The notes under the pieces were generated by a model. That model saw only the letters and a list, made by a program, of their open reading frames with translations. It did no database searches and was not told where the DNA came from. Positions 25,650 to 36,770 of a stretch of DNA of 37,439 nucleotides are shown in pieces; position 1 is the first letter of the stretch, and the number at the start of each line of letters is the position of its first letter. Origin of the DNA: Candidatus Dactylopiibacterium carminicum (GTDB lineage Bacteria; Pseudomonadota; Gammaproteobacteria; Burkholderiales; Rhodocyclaceae); NCBI RefSeq assembly GCF_014736495.1, contig NZ_MDUX01000033.1, forward strand, positions 1-37,439. Direction: 5' to 3'. Position numbers and translations under genes: made by a program.

Positions 25650-25973
25650 TCAGTCCGGGCTTTTCTCTGCCCACAACGCTTTTGCCACAGCCTTCCATAC
25701 ATCTGAGCCATGGATAAGTTCGCCTTCTTGTGCGCCCTCTTCCATCGTTCGTAACATCAATCCAACAAGACCGAAGAATTTGATCCGCGCAAGATCCACA
25801 GGTGTCGTTGAAGGCAAACCAACCGTGCCCTTCTCACCGAGAGCCAGCGCTTCACGCGCCAGCACACGCAACGCACGTTCATCATTCCAATCGATCCCCA
25901 TTGCCACCAACGTCGCTGCCAGTTGCCGGGAAATCTGCTCTGCTTCGCGCCTTTGATCCTCGAATTGCGACAT
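25650..25973 (-). CDS. Small conserved-looking protein of unknown function
   Basis: A soluble helical protein of 107 residues without signal peptide or membrane segments. It is mostly charged and alanine-rich: an N-terminal helix (DQRREAEQISRQLAATLVAM), a tryptophan-containing turn (IDWNDERALRVLAREALAL), a GLPSTTPVD segment, a hydrophobic stretch LARIKFFGLVGLMLRTM and the end VWKAVAKALWAEKSPD. I do not recognise the family. It starts 9 bases after the mnmE stop and ends 6 bases before parS site 2, so it is probably expressed with mnmE. The close spacing and normal codon use support a real gene. Confidence 0.7.
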   Translation of the reverse strand: MSQFEDQRREAEQISRQLAATLVAMGIDWNDERALRVLAREALALGEKGTVGLPSTTPVDLARIKFFGLVGLMLRTMEEGAQEGELIHGSDVWKAVAKALWAEKSPD

Positions 25974-25982
25974 GAACCCTCC

Positions 25983-27335
25983 CTACTTTCCGATACAGAA
26001 CCGAGAGAAAATCACACCCAATAAATCATCGGCACCGAACTCGCCGGTGATGCTATTAACTTTTTCCTGCGCCAGACGCAACTCTTCTGCCATCAGATCG
26101 AGCGCTTCAAATTGCCCATGCGCCAAGGCCACATGTCCGAGCGCCGAGCGCAAGGCTTCCAGATGACGCTCCCGCGCAAGATAGACATCCTCGCCATGAG
26201 CTTCCCAACCGGCAATTTTCAACAAAGCCTGCTGCAACAGTTCGATGCCCTGCCCGGTTTTGGCCGACAACCAGATGTGCAGTCCATCCTCTCGCTGCTC
26301 TCGTCTGGCTGGAGCATCAAGCAGATCCAGCTTGTTGAACACCCAGATAACCGGAACACCTTCAGGTAATCTGGAATCGATGACGTGATCTTCAGACGTG
26401 ATTCCCTGCCGGGCACTCACCAGGCGCAACACCACATCCGCACTGGCGATTTCACGCCAAGTCCGTTCGATACCGATCTTCTCCACCACATCCTCGGTAT
26501 CACGCAGACCAGCAGTATCGATGATGTGCAGTGGAATGCCTTCTATCTGGATAGCCTCGCGCAGGACATCCCGCGTCGTACCCGCTACCTCGGTGACAAT
26601 GGCACGCTCTTCCCCGGATAGCCGGTTCAACAGACTGGATTTGCCGACATTAGGCTGACCCGCCAGTACTACCTGCAATCCTCGCCTCAGCAGACTTCCC
26701 TGCTGAGCCTTTGCCAGCAAAGTCTGAAGCGCTTCTTCCAGTGAAGCCAGTCGGGCCAGCGCACGCGCAGCTTCAAGAAAATCAACTTCCTCATCGGGAA
26801 AATCCAGCGTCGCTTCCACCAGCATGCGCAGATCCACGAGTTGATCACGCCAAGCATGAATGGCATCGGAAAAACCGCCACGCAGCGAACGCAGAGCCGA
26901 CCGTGCTGCCGCCGTGGTGGACGCATCGATGAGATCGGCCACGCCTTCCGCCTGCGCAAGATCCAAACGATCATTGAGAAAGGCCCGGCGAGTGAACTCA
27001 CCAGGTTCGGCAAACCTGGCACCAAGCTCCAGACAACGTGACAGCAGCATCTGCATCACCACCGGACCACCATGGCCCTGCAGCTCAATCACGTCTTCGC
27101 CGGTATAGGAATGCGGTGCAGGAAAATACAGCAACAGCCCTTGATCGATGGGCTCGCTGTTTGCGTCGAGAAAATTCGCCAGGCTGGCGTGACGCGGCTT
27201 TGGGGAACGTCCGGTGAGTTCCTGCGCAAAACCGGCGAGATCCGGGCCGGACACCCGGACCACACCGATGCCGCCGCGACCGGGTGCGGTCGCAACGGCA
27301 GCGATCACATCATCTTGCAGCCTTGGCTTCGCCAC
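25983..27335 (-). CDS. mnmE: tRNA modification GTPase MnmE
   Basis: The GTPase partner of MnmG (TrmE), 450 residues. Domains in order: an N-terminal tetrahydrofolate-binding domain ([35 protein letters not shown]); a helical domain interrupted by the G domain; the G domain with G1 [13 protein letters not shown]3 [13 protein letters not shown] and G4 NKLD; and the invariant C-terminal CIGK whose cysteine is essential. The start is GTG at 27335, which overlaps the end of yidC by 26 bases; a later GTG would remove the first conserved residues ([15 protein letters not shown]). The gene lies in a normal yidC-mnmE order, so it is translated from the same message as yidC. Confidence 0.96.
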   Translation of the reverse strand: MAKPRLQDDVIAAVATAPGRGGIGVVRVSGPDLAGFAQELTGRSPKPRHASLANFLDANSEPIDQGLLLYFPAPHSYTGEDVIELQGHGGPVVMQMLLSRCLELGARFAEPGEFTRRAFLNDRLDLAQAEGVADLIDASTTAAARSALRSLRGGFSDAIHAWRDQLVDLRMLVEATLDFPDEEVDFLEAARALARLASLEEALQTLLAKAQQGSLLRRGLQVVLAGQPNVGKSSLLNRLSGEERAIVTEVAGTTRDVLREAIQIEGIPLHIIDTAGLRDTEDVVEKIGIERTWREIASADVVLRLVSARQGITSEDHVIDSRLPEGVPVIWVFNKLDLLDAPARREQREDGLHIWLSAKTGQGIELLQQALLKIAGWEAHGEDVYLARERHLEALRSALGHVALAHGQFEALDLMAEELRLAQEKVNSITGEFGADDLLGVIFSRFCIGK

Positions 27336-28974
27336 GCTCGATCATCCGCGTCACGTACCATTGCTGAGCAATGGAAAGAATGTTGTTCACCACCCAGTAC
27401 AGCACCAGACCAGAGGGGAACCACAGGAACATGAAGGTGAACATGATCGGCATGATCATCATCACCTTGGCCTGCATCGGATCAGGCGGTGTGGGGTTGA
27501 GCTTGGTCTGGATGAACATGGTGGCGCCCATGATCAATGGCAGGATGAAATACGGATCCTTCACCGACAGATCGGTGATCCAGAACATCCACGGAGCCTG
27601 GCGCATTTCAACCACCGACAACAGTACCCAATACAACGCGATGAATACCGGCATCTGCACCAGGATCGGCAGACAGCCACCCATCGGATTGACCTTCTCG
27701 GTCTTGTAGAGCTCCATCATGGCCTGATTGAGCTTCATCTTGTCGTCCTTGTAACGCTCCTGCAGCGCCTTCATACGCGGCATCAGCGTCTTCATCTTGG
27801 CCATGGACTTGTAGCTGGCGGCCGACAACGGGAAGAACAAGGCCTTGATCAGGATCGTCACCAGAATGATCGACCAGCCCCAGTTGCCGACGATCTTGTG
27901 GATCATATTCAGTACCCAGAACAGGGGCTCGGCAAAGATGGTCACCAGACCGTAGTCCACCACCTTGTTGAAACCGGTAGCCAGCTTGGCAAGCTTATCC
28001 TGCTCCTGAGGACCAACATACAAGGGCACATCGATGCTCTGCTTGGCTCCAGCAGCTACTTGCACCGGCAGCTTCACACCAGCACCATAGAAATCGTTGC
28101 TGATCTTGTGGGTATAGAACTCGCGCTGCACGTCGCCATTCGGCAGCCATGCACTCACGAAGTAGTGCTGCACCATCGCCACCCAGCCATCCTTGGCGGA
28201 CTTGACGAAGCTGGTTTCGTTGTTTTCGATCTTCTTGAATTCAACCTTCTGGAACTTGCCTTCCTGAGTAAAGAAAGCCGGTCCGGTGAAAGTTGATACA
28301 CCGCCGAAGAAGCCCTTGGTATGTTCAGCAGGCTGACCATCACGTGCCAGCTGAAAATATGCCGTTGCGTTCAACGGCTTGTCACTGGTGTTGTTGATTT
28401 CATAAGCCACATCGACAACATAGGAGCCACGATAGAAAGTCAACAGCTTGGTGACTTCGATCCCCGCCGATGCCGGCGCCTTCAGACGCACCACCAGGGA
28501 ATTCTCACCATCCTTGAGTACATACCCAGTCTGCTCGGGTTCAAGGATGGTCTTGTGGGTGGGCAAACCTTCCGCACCGAGCAAGCCGGTATTGGCAATG
28601 TACTGATGCTTACCGCTTTCCTGCAGCACCACGAAATTCTTGGAGTGATCCTCTGAATCCTTGTGATGGGTAAGTTCCACATGGATCAGATCGCCGCCGA
28701 CCGCGGAGACCACGGCTTCCATCATGTCGGTACGCACAGTCACGCGCGGCGCTTCGGCGTAGGCGGAAAGTGTTGCCGCAGTTCCCGCCGGCACGGTAGT
28801 TCCAGGCTCGGTGGAAGCCATAGGCGCGGGAATGGAACTATCTGCGGCTGCAGCAGATTGAGCCGTTTCAGGCACTGCCGCCGGGGTGTTGTGTTGCACC
28901 CAGCGTTCCCACAGCAGGATTATTGAGAAGGCAAATACCACTGCCAGGATCAAACGCTTGAAATCCATCTGCAT
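27310..28974 (-). CDS. yidC: Membrane protein insertase YidC
   Basis: An inner-membrane insertase and chaperone that works alone or with SecYEG, 554 residues. It has an N-terminal membrane anchor ([21 protein letters not shown]), then a low-complexity Ala/Thr linker, then the large periplasmic beta-domain of Gram-negative YidC (about residues 60-345). The conserved five-helix core has [39 protein letters not shown] and [21 protein letters not shown]. The positively charged C-terminus ([12 protein letters not shown]) is short. The start at 28974 has only a weak AGAG eight bases upstream; an ATG two codons later (MDFKRLIL) is the more family-like N-terminus and cannot be excluded. Confidence 0.97.
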   Translation of the reverse strand: MQMDFKRLILAVVFAFSIILLWERWVQHNTPAAVPETAQSAAAADSSIPAPMASTEPGTTVPAGTAATLSAYAEAPRVTVRTDMMEAVVSAVGGDLIHVELTHHKDSEDHSKNFVVLQESGKHQYIANTGLLGAEGLPTHKTILEPEQTGYVLKDGENSLVVRLKAPASAGIEVTKLLTFYRGSYVVDVAYEINNTSDKPLNATAYFQLARDGQPAEHTKGFFGGVSTFTGPAFFTQEGKFQKVEFKKIENNETSFVKSAKDGWVAMVQHYFVSAWLPNGDVQREFYTHKISNDFYGAGVKLPVQVAAGAKQSIDVPLYVGPQEQDKLAKLATGFNKVVDYGLVTIFAEPLFWVLNMIHKIVGNWGWSIILVTILIKALFFPLSAASYKSMAKMKTLMPRMKALQERYKDDKMKLNQAMMELYKTEKVNPMGGCLPILVQMPVFIALYWVLLSVVEMRQAPWMFWITDLSVKDPYFILPLIMGATMFIQTKLNPTPPDPMQAKVMMIMPIMFTFMFLWFPSGLVLYWVVNNILSIAQQWYVTRMIERGEAKAAR

Positions 28975-29036
28975 GATAGAAACTCTAGGTGGAATATCGG
29001 AGGATCAGAAAAAACCAGACTGTTGCGATGCGATGA

Positions 29037-29246
29037 TCAGGGCACAGGATCATGCCCGCCGTCGTTCCATGGGTGACAGCGCATTACCCGCCATACAGCC
29101 AGCCGGAAACCTCTGATGATGCCATGTTTTTCAATGGCTTCGATGGCATAAGCGGAACAGCTCGGATGAAAACGGCAACGGTTGCCCAGCCAGGGACTGA
29201 TCGCAAAACGATAGAACTTCAACAAACCGATGAACAGCGTCTTCAT
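29037..29246 (-). CDS. yidD: Membrane protein insertion efficiency factor YidD
   Basis: A small amphipathic membrane-associated protein of 69 residues that assists YidC-dependent insertion. The signature is complete: [35 protein letters not shown] and the C-terminal [14 protein letters not shown]. Three conserved cysteines occur at expected positions. Its start overlaps the rnpA stop by four bases, giving the standard rpmH-rnpA-yidD-yidC order with translational coupling. Confidence 0.95.
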   Translation of the reverse strand: MKTLFIGLLKFYRFAISPWLGNRCRFHPSCSAYAIEAIEKHGIIRGFRLAVWRVMRCHPWNDGGHDPVP

Positions 29247-29620
29247 CTGGGCAATCGCTGCAGCAAGGTGACGATGTCTTCACGCAACTGGGCCTTTGAT
29301 GCACCCTTCACGCTTGCGTTCAGTCGCAGGATCAGATCACAACCCGGAAGGTCGTCACGACGCAGCCGGAACGTCTCTCGGCCAAGGCGTTTGAGCAGAT
29401 TGCGCTGCACCGCGCGCTTGGCCAGCCGTTTGGCGATCACGGCACCAAAGCGCGCACTGCTACCGCCATTCGGGCGGTAATGCAGCATGAAGTAGCGCCC
29501 CCGGATCGCCTTCCGAAAAGCAAAAACGGATGAATAATCATCCGTTTTGCATAACCTGTACGTTCGCGGGTACGCGTACGACACAACCGCTGCCTGCTCT
29601 GCCTGATGCACTCTTGACAT
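29243..29620 (-). CDS. rnpA: Ribonuclease P protein component
   Basis: The basic protein subunit of RNase P that helps the catalytic RNA cleave tRNA 5' leaders. The RNR motif is [26 protein letters not shown]. The N-terminal aromatic region [21 protein letters not shown] is recognisable. At 125 residues it is slightly long because of about 17 extra N-terminal residues from the ATG at 29620; an internal GTG near [12 protein letters not shown] would give the usual length. It lies 26 bases after rpmH and overlaps yidD. Confidence 0.93.
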   Translation of the reverse strand: MSRVHQAEQAAVVSYAYPRTYRLCKTDDYSSVFAFRKAIRGRYFMLHYRPNGGSSARFGAVIAKRLAKRAVQRNLLKRLGRETFRLRRDDLPGCDLILRLNASVKGASKAQLREDIVTLLQRLPR

Positions 29621-29646
29621 CGTGCAACAAAGCCGCAGCCGGCCGG

Positions 29647-29781
29647 TCAGACAGCCAGACGATGGCGGCCCTTGGCACGACGCGCAGCGATGACCTTGCG
29701 ACCACCCTTGGTAGCCATGCGAACCAGGAAACCGTGCGTGCGCTTGCGACGAACCACGGAGGGTTGATAGGTGCGTTTCAT
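29647..29781 (-). CDS. rpmH: 50S ribosomal protein L34
   Basis: A very basic 44-residue ribosomal protein of the large subunit. It reads [18 protein letters not shown] at the N-terminus and ends in KGRHRLAV, with [14 protein letters not shown] between, the invariant L34 sequence. It is the first gene of the leftward rpmH-rnpA-yidD-yidC-mnmE unit and diverges from dnaA across a 300-base gap. A good sigma-70 promoter lies 40-70 bases upstream. Confidence 0.98.
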   Translation of the reverse strand: MKRTYQPSVVRRKRTHGFLVRMATKGGRKVIAARRAKGRHRLAV

Positions 29782-29819
29782 GATCAGATTCCTAAATCGA
29801 CCGACTTGGCGAACTCGCG

Positions 29820-29848
29820 ATTAGACAGTCTAGCTACCTGTTTGTCAA
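29820..29848 (-). promoter_or_regulatory. Sigma-70 promoter of rpmH
   Basis: On the minus strand TTGACA (perfect -35, 29848-29843) is followed after exactly 17 bases by TCTAAT (29825-29820), one base off the TATAAT consensus. The predicted transcript would begin about 30 bases before the rpmH start codon. This is the strongest promoter I see in the window. Confidence 0.75.
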
Positions 29849-29878
29849 GAGAATTCCCGGAAGTCTTCAACAGCTGCC

Positions 29879-29887
29879 TGTGGATAA
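29879..29887 (-). promoter_or_regulatory. DnaA box upstream of dnaA
   Basis: TGTGGATAA is the reverse complement of the perfect DnaA box TTATCCACA. It lies in the 300-base rpmH-dnaA gap, about 195 bases before the dnaA start and 17 bases before a possible -10 (TAGAAT, 29904-29909). The placement suits autoregulation of dnaA. The rest of the gap up to 30081 shows no gene. Confidence 0.75.
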
Positions 29888-30081
29888 ATCTGTTCGAAAA
29901 CGCTAGAATTCGTCCTCGCAGTTCCCAGCCCTCGGTCAATCCAGAAGGGAGTGGACTGTCCCCCCGCCTAAATCAGTCGACAGCGCCAAGCCATCGGCTC
30001 ATGTATTTCCAATCCCGGCACGCCGGGGCCTTTGCGTGCCCTGCGTGGCATGCGATATTGAACATCAAGTCTGAAAACATC

Positions 30082-31509
30082 GTGAGTCACGCCTTCTGGT
30101 CCGCCTGCCTTGTCCGTCTGGAAAGTGAACTGCCGCCCCAACAGTTCAACACCTGGATCCGCACGCTCGAAATCGGTGAAAGCGAAGCAGGGGGTATCTG
30201 TCTCCTTGCTCCGAACCGCTTCGTGCTGCAATGGGTGCGCGAGCGCTACCAGCAACGCCTGGAACAATTGGCCGAAGAATTCTTCGGCGCCGTCACTCCT
30301 CTGAGCTTCCAGCTCGGCAGCCCGAAGAAACCTGCAGCCCCTCGCGCAGCTTCTCCTGCCAGCGCCCCCGTTGTGTCTGCTACATCCACTGCAGCAGCAA
30401 CCGCTTCGAACAAGGGAAAGCCTGCAACCAGCGAAGCGCCCGCCGTCATTTCCAGCAGCAACGCGAATGGCAGCACCTACGAAAAGACAAGGCTCAACCC
30501 CTCATTCACCTTCGACACCCTGGTCACCGGTCGCGCCAACGACTTGGCACGTGCAGCGGCTATCTCGGTCGCCAACAATCCCGGCGGCACCTACAACCCG
30601 CTGTTTGTCTATGGGGGCGTCGGCCTCGGCAAGACCCACTTGATCCATGCTATCGGCAACGAGGTGCTGCGCCACAATCCGAAGGCCGTGGTGCGCTACG
30701 TCCACGTCGAGGATTACTTCTCCGATGTGCTTCGCGCTTACCAGCAAAAGAATTTCGACGCCTTCCAGCGTTACTACCGCGGACTGGATCTGCTGCTGAT
30801 CGACGATATCCAGTTCCTCGGCGTCGGCAATAAGGAACGTACTCGCGACGAGTTTTTCTACGCTTTCAACGCACTCACCGAAGCCAAGAAACAGATCGTG
30901 ATCACCTGCGATACCTATCCCAAGGATATCCAGGGCCTGGAAGACCGCCTCATCTCCCGCTTCGACTGGGGTCTCACGGTGCAGATCGAGCCGCCCGAAC
31001 TGGAGATGCGCATCGCCATCCTCAAGAAAAAGGCCGCGCTGGACAACGTACCGTTACCGGACGACGTCGCCTTCCTGATTGCCAAGAACCTGCGCTCCAA
31101 CGTGCGCGAGCTTGAAGGCGCCCTGAAGAAGGTAGTGGCCTACGCACGCTTCAACAGCCGGGAAATCAGCCTGGAACTGGCTCGCGAAGCCCTGCGCGAT
31201 CTGCTGGCTGCCCACAACCGCCAGATCACCATCGAACTGATCCAGAAGACTGTTGCCGACTTCTTCAAGCTCAAGCTGGCCGAGCTGCTGTCCAAGAAAC
31301 GCACACGCAACATCGCACGGCCACGCCAGATCGCCATGTACCTGGCACGCGAACTTACCCCGGCCTCATTGCCGATGATCGGCGAAGCCTTCGGTGGCCG
31401 CGACCACACCACCGTTCTGCATGCCTGCGGCACCATCGCCGAACTGCGACTGAACGATCAACAGCTCAATCACGATCTGTATGTACTCACCCAGACACTG
31501 AAAGGATAA
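30082..31509 (+). CDS. dnaA: Chromosomal replication initiator DnaA
   Basis: The ATPase that melts oriC, 475 residues from a GTG start. Domain I (residues 1-75) begins [19 protein letters not shown]; domain II is a low-complexity Ala/Ser/Pro linker (80-135); domain III is AAA+ with Walker [11 protein letters not shown] (178-187) and Walker [12 protein letters not shown] near 237-247; domain IV has the DNA-binding signature [19 protein letters not shown] and [15 protein letters not shown] at 30082 is chosen because domain I begins there; the open frame continues upstream to 29530 without homology. A DnaA box and a weak promoter lie upstream. Confidence 0.96.
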   Translation: MSHAFWSACLVRLESELPPQQFNTWIRTLEIGESEAGGICLLAPNRFVLQWVRERYQQRLEQLAEEFFGAVTPLSFQLGSPKKPAAPRAASPASAPVVSATSTAAATASNKGKPATSEAPAVISSSNANGSTYEKTRLNPSFTFDTLVTGRANDLARAAAISVANNPGGTYNPLFVYGGVGLGKTHLIHAIGNEVLRHNPKAVVRYVHVEDYFSDVLRAYQQKNFDAFQRYYRGLDLLLIDDIQFLGVGNKERTRDEFFYAFNALTEAKKQIVITCDTYPKDIQGLEDRLISRFDWGLTVQIEPPELEMRIAILKKKAALDNVPLPDDVAFLIAKNLRSNVRELEGALKKVVAYARFNSREISLELAREALRDLLAAHNRQITIELIQKTVADFFKLKLAELLSKKRTRNIARPRQIAMYLARELTPASLPMIGEAFGGRDHTTVLHACGTIAELRLNDQQLNHDLYVLTQTLKG

Positions 31510-31519
31510 GTACCCAGAC

Positions 31520-31528
31520 TGTGGACAA
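31520..31528 (-). promoter_or_regulatory. DnaA box variant in copy 1 (TGTGGACAA)
   Basis: The reverse complement TTGTCCACA differs from the consensus TTATCCACA at one base. It lies 11 bases after the dnaA stop and has a counterpart in copy 2 exactly 392 bases further on. Confidence 0.65.
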
Positions 31529-31679
31529 GCCTGGGGAATGAGGCTTGATCAAATGTGGGAAAGCCGGCCCGAACAACTGACGACGAAAACAGTCCACAAC
31601 TGCCCACAGGCTTCAACCCCCACTTGCCAACAAGCTGATGAACAGCCTCAAGCAATTGTTTTACAAAGACTTTAAAAGG

Positions 31680-31688
31680 TTTTCCACA
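31680..31688 (+). promoter_or_regulatory. DnaA box variant in copy 1 (TTTTCCACA)
   Basis: One base off the consensus. It is the copy-1 equivalent of the perfect box at 32072, at the same distance before the AT-rich element. Confidence 0.65.
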
Positions 31689-31727
31689 GAAAACAGCTCG
31701 CTATATAAGTATTAGGAAGTTATATAA

Positions 31728-31889
31728 ATACTTCTGTTAACAACAAGTACCTTCATGATTGCCGCGCACGTGGCTGACAATCTGGACCTTGATGATCTTC
31801 TTGCCGGAGAGTTCATCCAGGCTCTGAAGACAACAACCGGATCCGATACGAATCTTCTGTTGCCGGCAGTCAGCTTGTCAGGCCATTGA
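31728..31889 (+). other. Relic or cryptic 53-codon ORF after the copy-1 start
   Basis: From the ATA at 31728, preceded by TTAGGAAG as in dnaN, the frame reads ILLLTTSTF (compare dnaN MLLLTTTRD), then unrelated sequence beginning MIAAHVADNLDLDDLLAGEF, to a TGA at 31887. An internal ATG lies at 31755. I do not recognise the product. It is most likely a remnant of the duplication, but an expressed small protein cannot be excluded. Confidence 0.35.
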
Positions 31890-31911
31890 AGGCCGGCAGC
31901 ACGGACAATGT

Positions 31912-31920
31912 TGTGAACAA
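31912..31920 (-). promoter_or_regulatory. DnaA box variant in copy 2 (TGTGAACAA)
   Basis: The reverse complement TTGTTCACA is two bases off the consensus. It aligns with the box at 31520 at the 392-base offset. Confidence 0.5.
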
Positions 31921-32071
31921 GTCTGCGTGGAAGCCGTGAGCGGAATGTGAGTAAACAAGTCTTCAAGGTGATCCCGATAAATCATCCCCAATTCCCCACA
32001 GACTTCACCCCCCGCTTGCAAACAACGTGATGCACAAGCCCTGAATATTGTTTCATAAGCAGAAAACCCAG

Positions 32072-32080
32072 TTATCCACA
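32072..32080 (+). promoter_or_regulatory. Perfect DnaA box TTATCCACA
   Basis: An exact consensus DnaA-binding site 41 bases before the dnaN start and just before the AT-rich tract. It is the best single box in the window. Confidence 0.9.
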
Positions 32081-32093
32081 GAAACCTGGCCGC

Positions 32094-32126
32094 TATATAA
32101 GTATTAGGAGGTTTATATAAATGCTT
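32094..32126 (+). promoter_or_regulatory. dnaN leader hairpin with Shine-Dalgarno in the loop
   Basis: TATATAA (32094-32100) can pair with TTATATA (32113-32119), leaving AGGAGG (32106-32111) in a 12-base loop. Alternatively AAGTATT (32099-32105) can pair with AATGCTT (32120-32126), which includes the start codon, with one G-U pair. The same two options exist in copy 1 of the duplication. AGGAGG is nine bases from ATG, an ideal Shine-Dalgarno. These could tune dnaN translation, although the all-A/T stem is weak. Confidence 0.4.
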
Positions 32127-33224
32127 CTGTTAACTACAACTCGTGATGCTCTGCTGGCTCCATTGCAGTCCGTCTCCGGCATCGTCGAGAAGCGTCATAC
32201 CCTCCCCATCCTCTCCAATGTTCTGATCGAGAAGCAGGCTGAAGCACTCACACTGCTGGCCACGGACATCGAGATCCAGATCACGACACACCAGAGCACG
32301 CCAGGGGGTGGCGAAAGCGCATCCATCACCGTTTCCGCACGCAAGCTGCAAGACATCCTGCGCGCGCTGCCAGACGGCGAGATCAGTCTGGTGCTGGACG
32401 ACAAGCGTCTCACGCTGAAAGCCGGCAAGAGCCGCTATGCGCTGCAGACCCTGCCCGCGGCCGATTACCCGCGCATGCAGCTCAATTCCGGTGAGAGCCT
32501 CAACCTGCGCATGTCGCAGAAGGATTTCCGCCGTCAGCTTGCGCAAGTGGCCTACGCCATGGCCGCACAGGACATCCGTTACTACCTCAACGGCCTGCTG
32601 ATGCAGGTGCTGGGCAACGAACTGCGTCTGGTCGCCACCGACGGTCACCGCCTCGCGCTGTCGTCCAACATGCTGGAACAGGAATACGCCCGCACCGAAG
32701 TGATCTTGCCGCGCAAGACCGTGCTTGAACTCAACCGCCAGCTGGCTGACAGCGACGACCCCGTCGACATCACCATCACCGGCAATCAGGCTGCTTTCCG
32801 CTTCGGCCCCATCGAGTTGATCACCAAGCTCATCGATGGCAAGTTCCCGGACTACGATCGCGTGATCCCGCAAGGCAATCCGCGTTTGGTCATTGCCCAC
32901 CGCGCCAGCCTGCTGGCTGCGCTGCAGCGCGCCGCGATCCTCACCAACGAGAAGTTCCGGGGCCTGCGTGTGGTGCTCGAGCCCGGTCTGTTGCGCGTGA
33001 TCAGCTCCAACGCCGAGCAGGAAGAGGCGCAGGAAGAACTTGAAGTCGCCTATTCCGGCGAACCATTGGAACTGGGCTTCAACGTTACCTACCTGCTCGA
33101 CATGCTCAACAATGTGGGCACCGAAAGCGTCGAGATCCACCTCAACGAACCGATGTCCTCAGCGCTCTTCACCTTGCCGGAAAACGATCAGTTCAAGGCT
33201 GTGGTGATGCCGATGCGCATCTGA
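32121..33224 (+). CDS. dnaN: DNA polymerase III beta subunit (sliding clamp)
   Basis: The ring-shaped processivity clamp, 367 residues, three structurally similar domains. Visible family features: LLLTTTRDALLAPLQSVSGIVEKRHTLPILSNVLIE at the N-terminus; TLKAGKSRYALQTLPAADYP; YYLNGLLMQVLGNELRLVATDGHRLALS in domain 2; KLIDGKFPDYDRVIPQ; and a C-terminus ending in KAVVMPMRI, the typical VVMPMR(I/L) that lines the partner-binding pocket. The ATG at 32121 has AGGAGG nine bases upstream. It follows dnaA across oriC and precedes a small exported-protein gene by 14 bases. Confidence 0.97.
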   Translation: MLLLTTTRDALLAPLQSVSGIVEKRHTLPILSNVLIEKQAEALTLLATDIEIQITTHQSTPGGGESASITVSARKLQDILRALPDGEISLVLDDKRLTLKAGKSRYALQTLPAADYPRMQLNSGESLNLRMSQKDFRRQLAQVAYAMAAQDIRYYLNGLLMQVLGNELRLVATDGHRLALSSNMLEQEYARTEVILPRKTVLELNRQLADSDDPVDITITGNQAAFRFGPIELITKLIDGKFPDYDRVIPQGNPRLVIAHRASLLAALQRAAILTNEKFRGLRVVLEPGLLRVISSNAEQEEAQEELEVAYSGEPLELGFNVTYLLDMLNNVGTESVEIHLNEPMSSALFTLPENDQFKAVVMPMRI

Positions 33225-33238
33225 TCCGGGAGACTGTC

Positions 33239-33601
33239 GTGAGACTCAAGCTGCTGCTCAGCCTGCTGGCCCTCAACATCCTGATGATTCCCTCGCTCGT
33301 CCAGGCCACGCCGGGTGAGCGCCAGATCATCGGCAAGGATTCCGTGCATGGCCTCGTCATTGGCGAGATCATTCCTGGAAGCCGGTTTGCTGCCCTGCAG
33401 ATCGGTATGTTGCGTGGCGAGGTCGAGCAGCTGCTGGGAAAGCCGGATGAACTGCAGATCCTCGATACCGGCCTCGCCTCGCTCTATTTCGGCAGTTTCA
33501 AGTGGCAGACCGAACAAAGCTATGCCGGCGAAGGCCGCCTGCTTTTCGATCGCACCGGCCGCCTGATCCAGATCGACGCCAGCCAGCCAGAAAGTGACTG
33601 A
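33239..33601 (+). CDS. Small exported BamE/SmpA-like protein
   Basis: A protein of 120 residues between dnaN and gyrB, where many bacteria carry recF. A signal peptide (MRLKLLLSLLALNILMIPSLVQA) is predicted to be cut after VQA; there is no lipobox cysteine. The mature part contains ALQIGMLRGEVEQLLGKPDEL, the helix-loop of BamE/OmlA-type domains, and then strands LASLYFGSFKWQTEQ and GRLLFDRTGRLIQIDA. The start is GTG at 33239 with GGGAG upstream. The fold resemblance is moderate; it may be a periplasmic protein with a BamE-like fold and unknown partner. It lies 14 bases after dnaN and 50 before gyrB and is probably cotranscribed. Confidence 0.72.
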   Translation: MRLKLLLSLLALNILMIPSLVQATPGERQIIGKDSVHGLVIGEIIPGSRFAALQIGMLRGEVEQLLGKPDELQILDTGLASLYFGSFKWQTEQSYAGEGRLLFDRTGRLIQIDASQPESD

Positions 33602-33642
33602 GCAGTCAGCCCGTCCCCAACAGCCCCTCGAATCCGAACTGA

Positions 33643-36610
<2,968 letters not shown>

Positions 36611-36690
36611 GTATTAACGTATTGGCATTCCAGTGGCGCCTGGATATCTGCCGGAACAGATAAGCTATCTGCTGGATGGTGCATGACCCG

Positions 36691-36740
36691 AGATCAAGAA
36701 TGAAAATTTTGCTTGATCTGTGCAAATTGTTTCCTAGAAT
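36691..36740 (+). promoter_or_regulatory. Promoter and overlapping inverted repeat before the YitT gene
   Basis: A sigma-70-like promoter, TTGATC (36713-36718), 16-base spacer, TAGAAT (36735-36740), stands about 30 bases before the YitT start codon. A perfect inverted repeat AGATCAAG/CTTGATCT (36691-36698 and 36712-36719) with an AT-rich centre covers the -35 box. This is a classic repressor geometry and suits an Lrp-type protein. A small stem TATCTG/CAGATA lies at 36645-36662. Confidence 0.55.
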
Positions 36741-36770
36741 CGCACGGTTCAATCATCTTGCCGCGTTTTC

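Larger units (their letters stand above)
31520..31742 (+). repeat. oriC duplication, copy 1 (degenerate)
   Basis: This segment aligns without gaps to 31912-32112 at a constant offset of 392 bases, then with a one-base insertion to about 32135. Anchors include the paired DnaA boxes, CCCACAG (31603/31995), ATTGTTT (31655/32047), CCACAGAAA, CGCTATATAAGTATTAGGA (31699/32091) and CTTCTGTTAAC (31731/32124). Copy 1 carries TTAGGAAG and ATA where copy 2 has the dnaN Shine-Dalgarno and ATG. Confidence 0.85.
31510..32120. other. oriC: Replication origin oriC (dnaA-dnaN intergenic region)
   Basis: A 611-base gap between dnaA and dnaN, the standard site of oriC. It holds one perfect DnaA box (32072-32080), close variants at 31520, 31680 and 31912, weaker ones (for example 31554 and 31992), and two AT-rich tracts (31655-31741 and 32047-32120) that could serve as unwinding elements. 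Much of it consists of two diverged copies of one segment, listed separately. Between the copies (31743-31911) the sequence is more GC-rich and without boxes. Confidence 0.88.
31912..32135 (+). repeat. oriC duplication, copy 2 (functional dnaN start)
   Basis: The counterpart of 31520-31742. It contains the perfect DnaA box, the intact AGGAGG and the ATG of dnaN. Similarity ends about 12 bases inside dnaN, so the duplicated unit is essentially the intergenic region plus the first codons. Confidence 0.85.

Noticed and set aside
25983..27335. mnmE start at a later GTG to avoid overlap with yidC
   Set aside because: It would remove residues that match the family N-terminus before [10 protein letters not shown]; overlap of 26 bases is acceptable.
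31712..31966. 84-codon minus-strand frame in oriC
   Set aside because: It crosses the boundary of the duplicated segment, has no ribosome-binding site and is not supported by composition.
36645..36662. TATCTG/CAGATA stem as terminator of the Lrp gene
   Set aside because: Six A/T-rich pairs with no following T-run are too weak to call a terminator.
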